NCBI RefSeq assembly: GCF_050589705.1
Contig: NZ_JBNGOT010000002.1
Coordinates: forward strand, 248,001 to 312,000
DNA length: 64,000 nucleotides
DNA from: Sunxiuqinia rutila
GTDB lineage: Bacteria > Bacteroidota > Bacteroidia > Bacteroidales > Prolixibacteraceae
Direction of reading: 5' to 3'
The position numbers were made by a program, and so were the translations under genes. The notes beneath the pieces were generated by a model. That model worked only from the letters and a program-made list of their open reading frames with translations, did not search any database and was not told where the DNA came from. Numbering within the stretch: position 1 is the stretch's first letter; the number at the start of each line of letters is the position of its first letter. Shown piece by piece: positions 63,201 to 64,000 of this stretch.

Positions 63201-64000
63201 AGCATTGTTGTAGAAGAAGCTTTTGATGTTACGGTTGATGTAGTTGCTGATTCTTATACCAGAGATGGTTCATATGCCGATACAAACTATGGTACGGCAA
63301 CACATTTGGTGGCCAAAAATGATGGAACAGGTTATAAAAGAGAGACATTTGTTAAGTTTGATTTAAGTGGCATTAATGATAATATAACTCAGGGAAACCT
63401 ACAGATGTATAGTAATGAAACAACAAGTTCCAGTTGGGAATTATATAAGGTAAGAAACGATTGGACCGAAACTGGAATAACAGCAAACAATGCCCCATAT
63501 ACAGAGGTTTTGATTGCGACTAGTCCCGGAACGAGTGGAGCGGAAAACGTAATATGGGATGTCTCTAGTGTATTGGATTCTCTGGCAGGGAATATTGTAT
63601 CGTTCAAAGTGATTTCAACGGTAACAGGTGAATGGACTACATTTGCTTCTAGAGAGGCCGTAGATACTAATACGCATCCTAAGTTATTAGTGCAATTCAC
63701 AGGAGGTGAGCCTAAGATTCCAGAGGAAAAGGTTAAAAATGCGAAGATTATAAATGCAAATTATCAGGAAGAGAAGGAATTGGTTGAGCTTGACAATTCC
63801 ATTATTGTTTATCCTAATCCTGTGCTTAATAGTGATTGTACGTTACGCTCTGATAAGCCGATAGTATCAATTAGCTTATATCATATTACGAGAGGAAAAA
63901 TCTTCGATTTGAAGGGGGGGGATAGAAAAGTAATAAAAATACCATTATACAACCTTCAAACAGGTATGTATATTATTCATGTAAGAGGAGAAGATTATCA
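60204..64000 (+). CDS. Secreted polysaccharide lyase family 8 (chondroitin/hyaluronan-type), partial
   Basis: An open frame of 1265 codons runs off the right edge. A signal peptide (MKIKLLLYLTLLLSILFFNLARG) precedes the helical toroid of PL8, with Asn177, His226 in YQQHGSQ, Tyr235 nine residues later and Arg289 in DGRGISG. These match the catalytic set of Pedobacter chondroitinase AC (Asn175, His225, Tyr234, Arg288) within one or two positions. The beta-sandwich domains follow (GEYYNIMPIWEWDKIPGTT), then a discoidin/F5-8C-like domain (about 710-850) and two CBM96-like modules (about 855-1010 and 1015-1165). The tail (IIVYPNPV...) is a T9SS-type sorting domain start. It cleaves uronic-acid glycosaminoglycans by beta-elimination, and it is divergent from the HTCS that likely controls it. 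Confidence 0.9.
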   Translation, partial: MKIKLLLYLTLLLSILFFNLARGQSDFDIISGRIVNKIYDDIQTPTSLDNNITGYLNTIQTDGSWNDINYSDTSSSIWRPYDHLARVLNLSKGYTLSTSSYYRNAPLYTAIINALEYWNTNDFQSSNWWWNQIANPKIIGEILLLLKIGQTAIPADLETNLISQMNRGNPEALTGANKLDVAIHFLYRACIVQDETLLQYALNQAFEPIQLTTEEGIQYDYSYQQHGSQLMIASYGSVFLDGEFKIASYVRETAYSLPDHQLEILSTYYKDTYLKAIRGAYMDFSADGRGISGKNALLKNKEHARLETAKLIAPAYNSEWDAAIARTTGSVSSKYMIMPNHKHFYSSDYTRHQRSGYNLNIRTVSSRTKRTESGNDQNLKGKFLPDGATTIQRRGGEYYNIMPIWEWDKIPGTTSGDFTQIPAITVLWGEPGSTEFVGGVNDSLYGATTYDMSYYNTKAKKSWFFFDKEVVCLGAGVNSTLSENITTTINQCWLIGAVTVSSTSGGTNVLPASSLMQYTAPRWVQHDSIGYFFPQGGDLKVSNLTQSGNWYDINRSQPNEVVSGDVFKMWLDHGAQPSSDTYFYIVVPGLSNTAEMEAYDLNAITIVENTSSTQAVLNSTLDMMQIVFHDAGTVVSGPISVTVNKPCVMLLKNVSSTRVDVSIADPAQQQSNITAYFELPAIEGVKQLDFTMPVVPHAGATVNKIVDAETPDKVTLQQGLPIVAVTASSDDGNMPGNTIDDNLNTRWSALGDNEWIRYDLGSVNKLMKASIAWYKGNERTSSFDIEVSLDGINWINVYSGVSRGTTLEQEDYDITDTYARYFRIVGHGNSNSMWNSITETDIFGSPKTIVYTTIADSYTRDGSYANTNYGTAPHLVAKNDATGYKRETFVKFNVALLPQSIGKAKLKMYSNGAANTKWELYKVGNNWTETGLTTNNAPASEVLVATVSGTPNASFAEWNIKPVLDTLSGTEVSFKIVSTAIEEFTTFASKEASNSMLIPSIVVEEAFDVTVDVVADSYTRDGSYADTNYGTATHLVAKNDGTGYKRETFVKFDLSGINDNITQGNLQMYSNETTSSSWELYKVRNDWTETGITANNAPYTEVLIATSPGTSGAENVIWDVSSVLDSLAGNIVSFKVISTVTGEWTTFASREAVDTNTHPKLLVQFTGGEPKIPEEKVKNAKIINANYQEEKELVELDNSIIVYPNPVLNSDCTLRSDKPIVSISLYHITRGKIFDLKGGDRKVIKIPLYNLQTGMYIIHVRGEDY
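62769..63359 (+). repeat. Duplicated CBM96-like modules in the lyase
   Basis: 62769-62879 and 63249-63359 (111 bp each, 480 bp apart) differ at only 8 positions and encode the motif DSYTRDGSYA and TNYGTA of both modules. The flanking parts of the modules are more diverged, so the identical core suggests recent gene conversion or duplication. Confidence 0.8.

Noticed and set aside
1..64000. tRNA or rRNA genes
   Set aside because: I saw no cloverleaf with a TTC arm or rRNA-like stretch; the element's target is a protein gene, not a tRNA.

Overview
The window comes from a chromosome of a Bacteroidota bacterium, probably near the marine or gut Marinilabiliales/Prolixibacteraceae. That placement is inferred from protein style, a hybrid two-component regulator beside a polysaccharide lyase, a Bacteroidota-type -33/-7 promoter before mnmE, and the general absence of Shine-Dalgarno sites. 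No 16S or other decisive marker is present.

1-13837 is ordinary chromosome: a secreted TPR-like protein (partial), gyrA, clpC, an MscS-type channel, a Cache-HAMP-SpoIIE phosphatase, a PfkB kinase, fabG, two surface-polysaccharide glycosyltransferase-type genes, and mnmE.

13820-54136 is a 40.3-kb integrative and mobilizable element inserted at the 3' end of mnmE. The last 18 bp of mnmE recur, 16/18 identical, at 54119-54136. The left end holds a four-HTH regulator, tyrosine integrase, excisionase-like protein, a frameshifted DUF6371 primase-like gene, an oriT-like hairpin with a MOBP-type nic sequence, MobC and a relaxase. No type IV secretion genes are present, so it would need a helper. Cargo 1 (20814-38310) is a type 3 BREX operon in canonical order (brxF, brxC, pglXI, brxHII, pglZ, brxA) behind an XRE regulator. 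Two extra modules are spliced into it: a toxin / HTH antitoxin / SecB-like chaperone trio between brxC and pglXI, and a pair of DUF262 genes between pglXI and brxHII. An IS91-type element with its own tyrosine recombinase follows (about 38400-40720).

Cargo 2 (40989-53569) is the most unusual part: five co-oriented genes centred on ADP-ribose chemistry. They encode an ADP-ribosylglycohydrolase, a small membrane protein, a 1378-aa S1 / UPF1-like helicase / Ppx-GppA fusion, a 1666-aa protein of about 22 WDW repeats ending in a DarT-like ADP-ribosyltransferase domain, and an HD + DarG-like macrodomain protein. The last three are 2-4 bp apart. I read this as an expanded, undescribed relative of DarTG.

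Right of the element, 54259-54425 resembles the element's own left end and is followed by a decayed gene, which suggests an older tandem element. The window ends with a hybrid two-component regulator (reverse strand), a dead IS200-type transposase, and a secreted PL8 (chondroitin/hyaluronan-type) lyase that runs off the edge. Together these look like a glycosaminoglycan utilisation locus.
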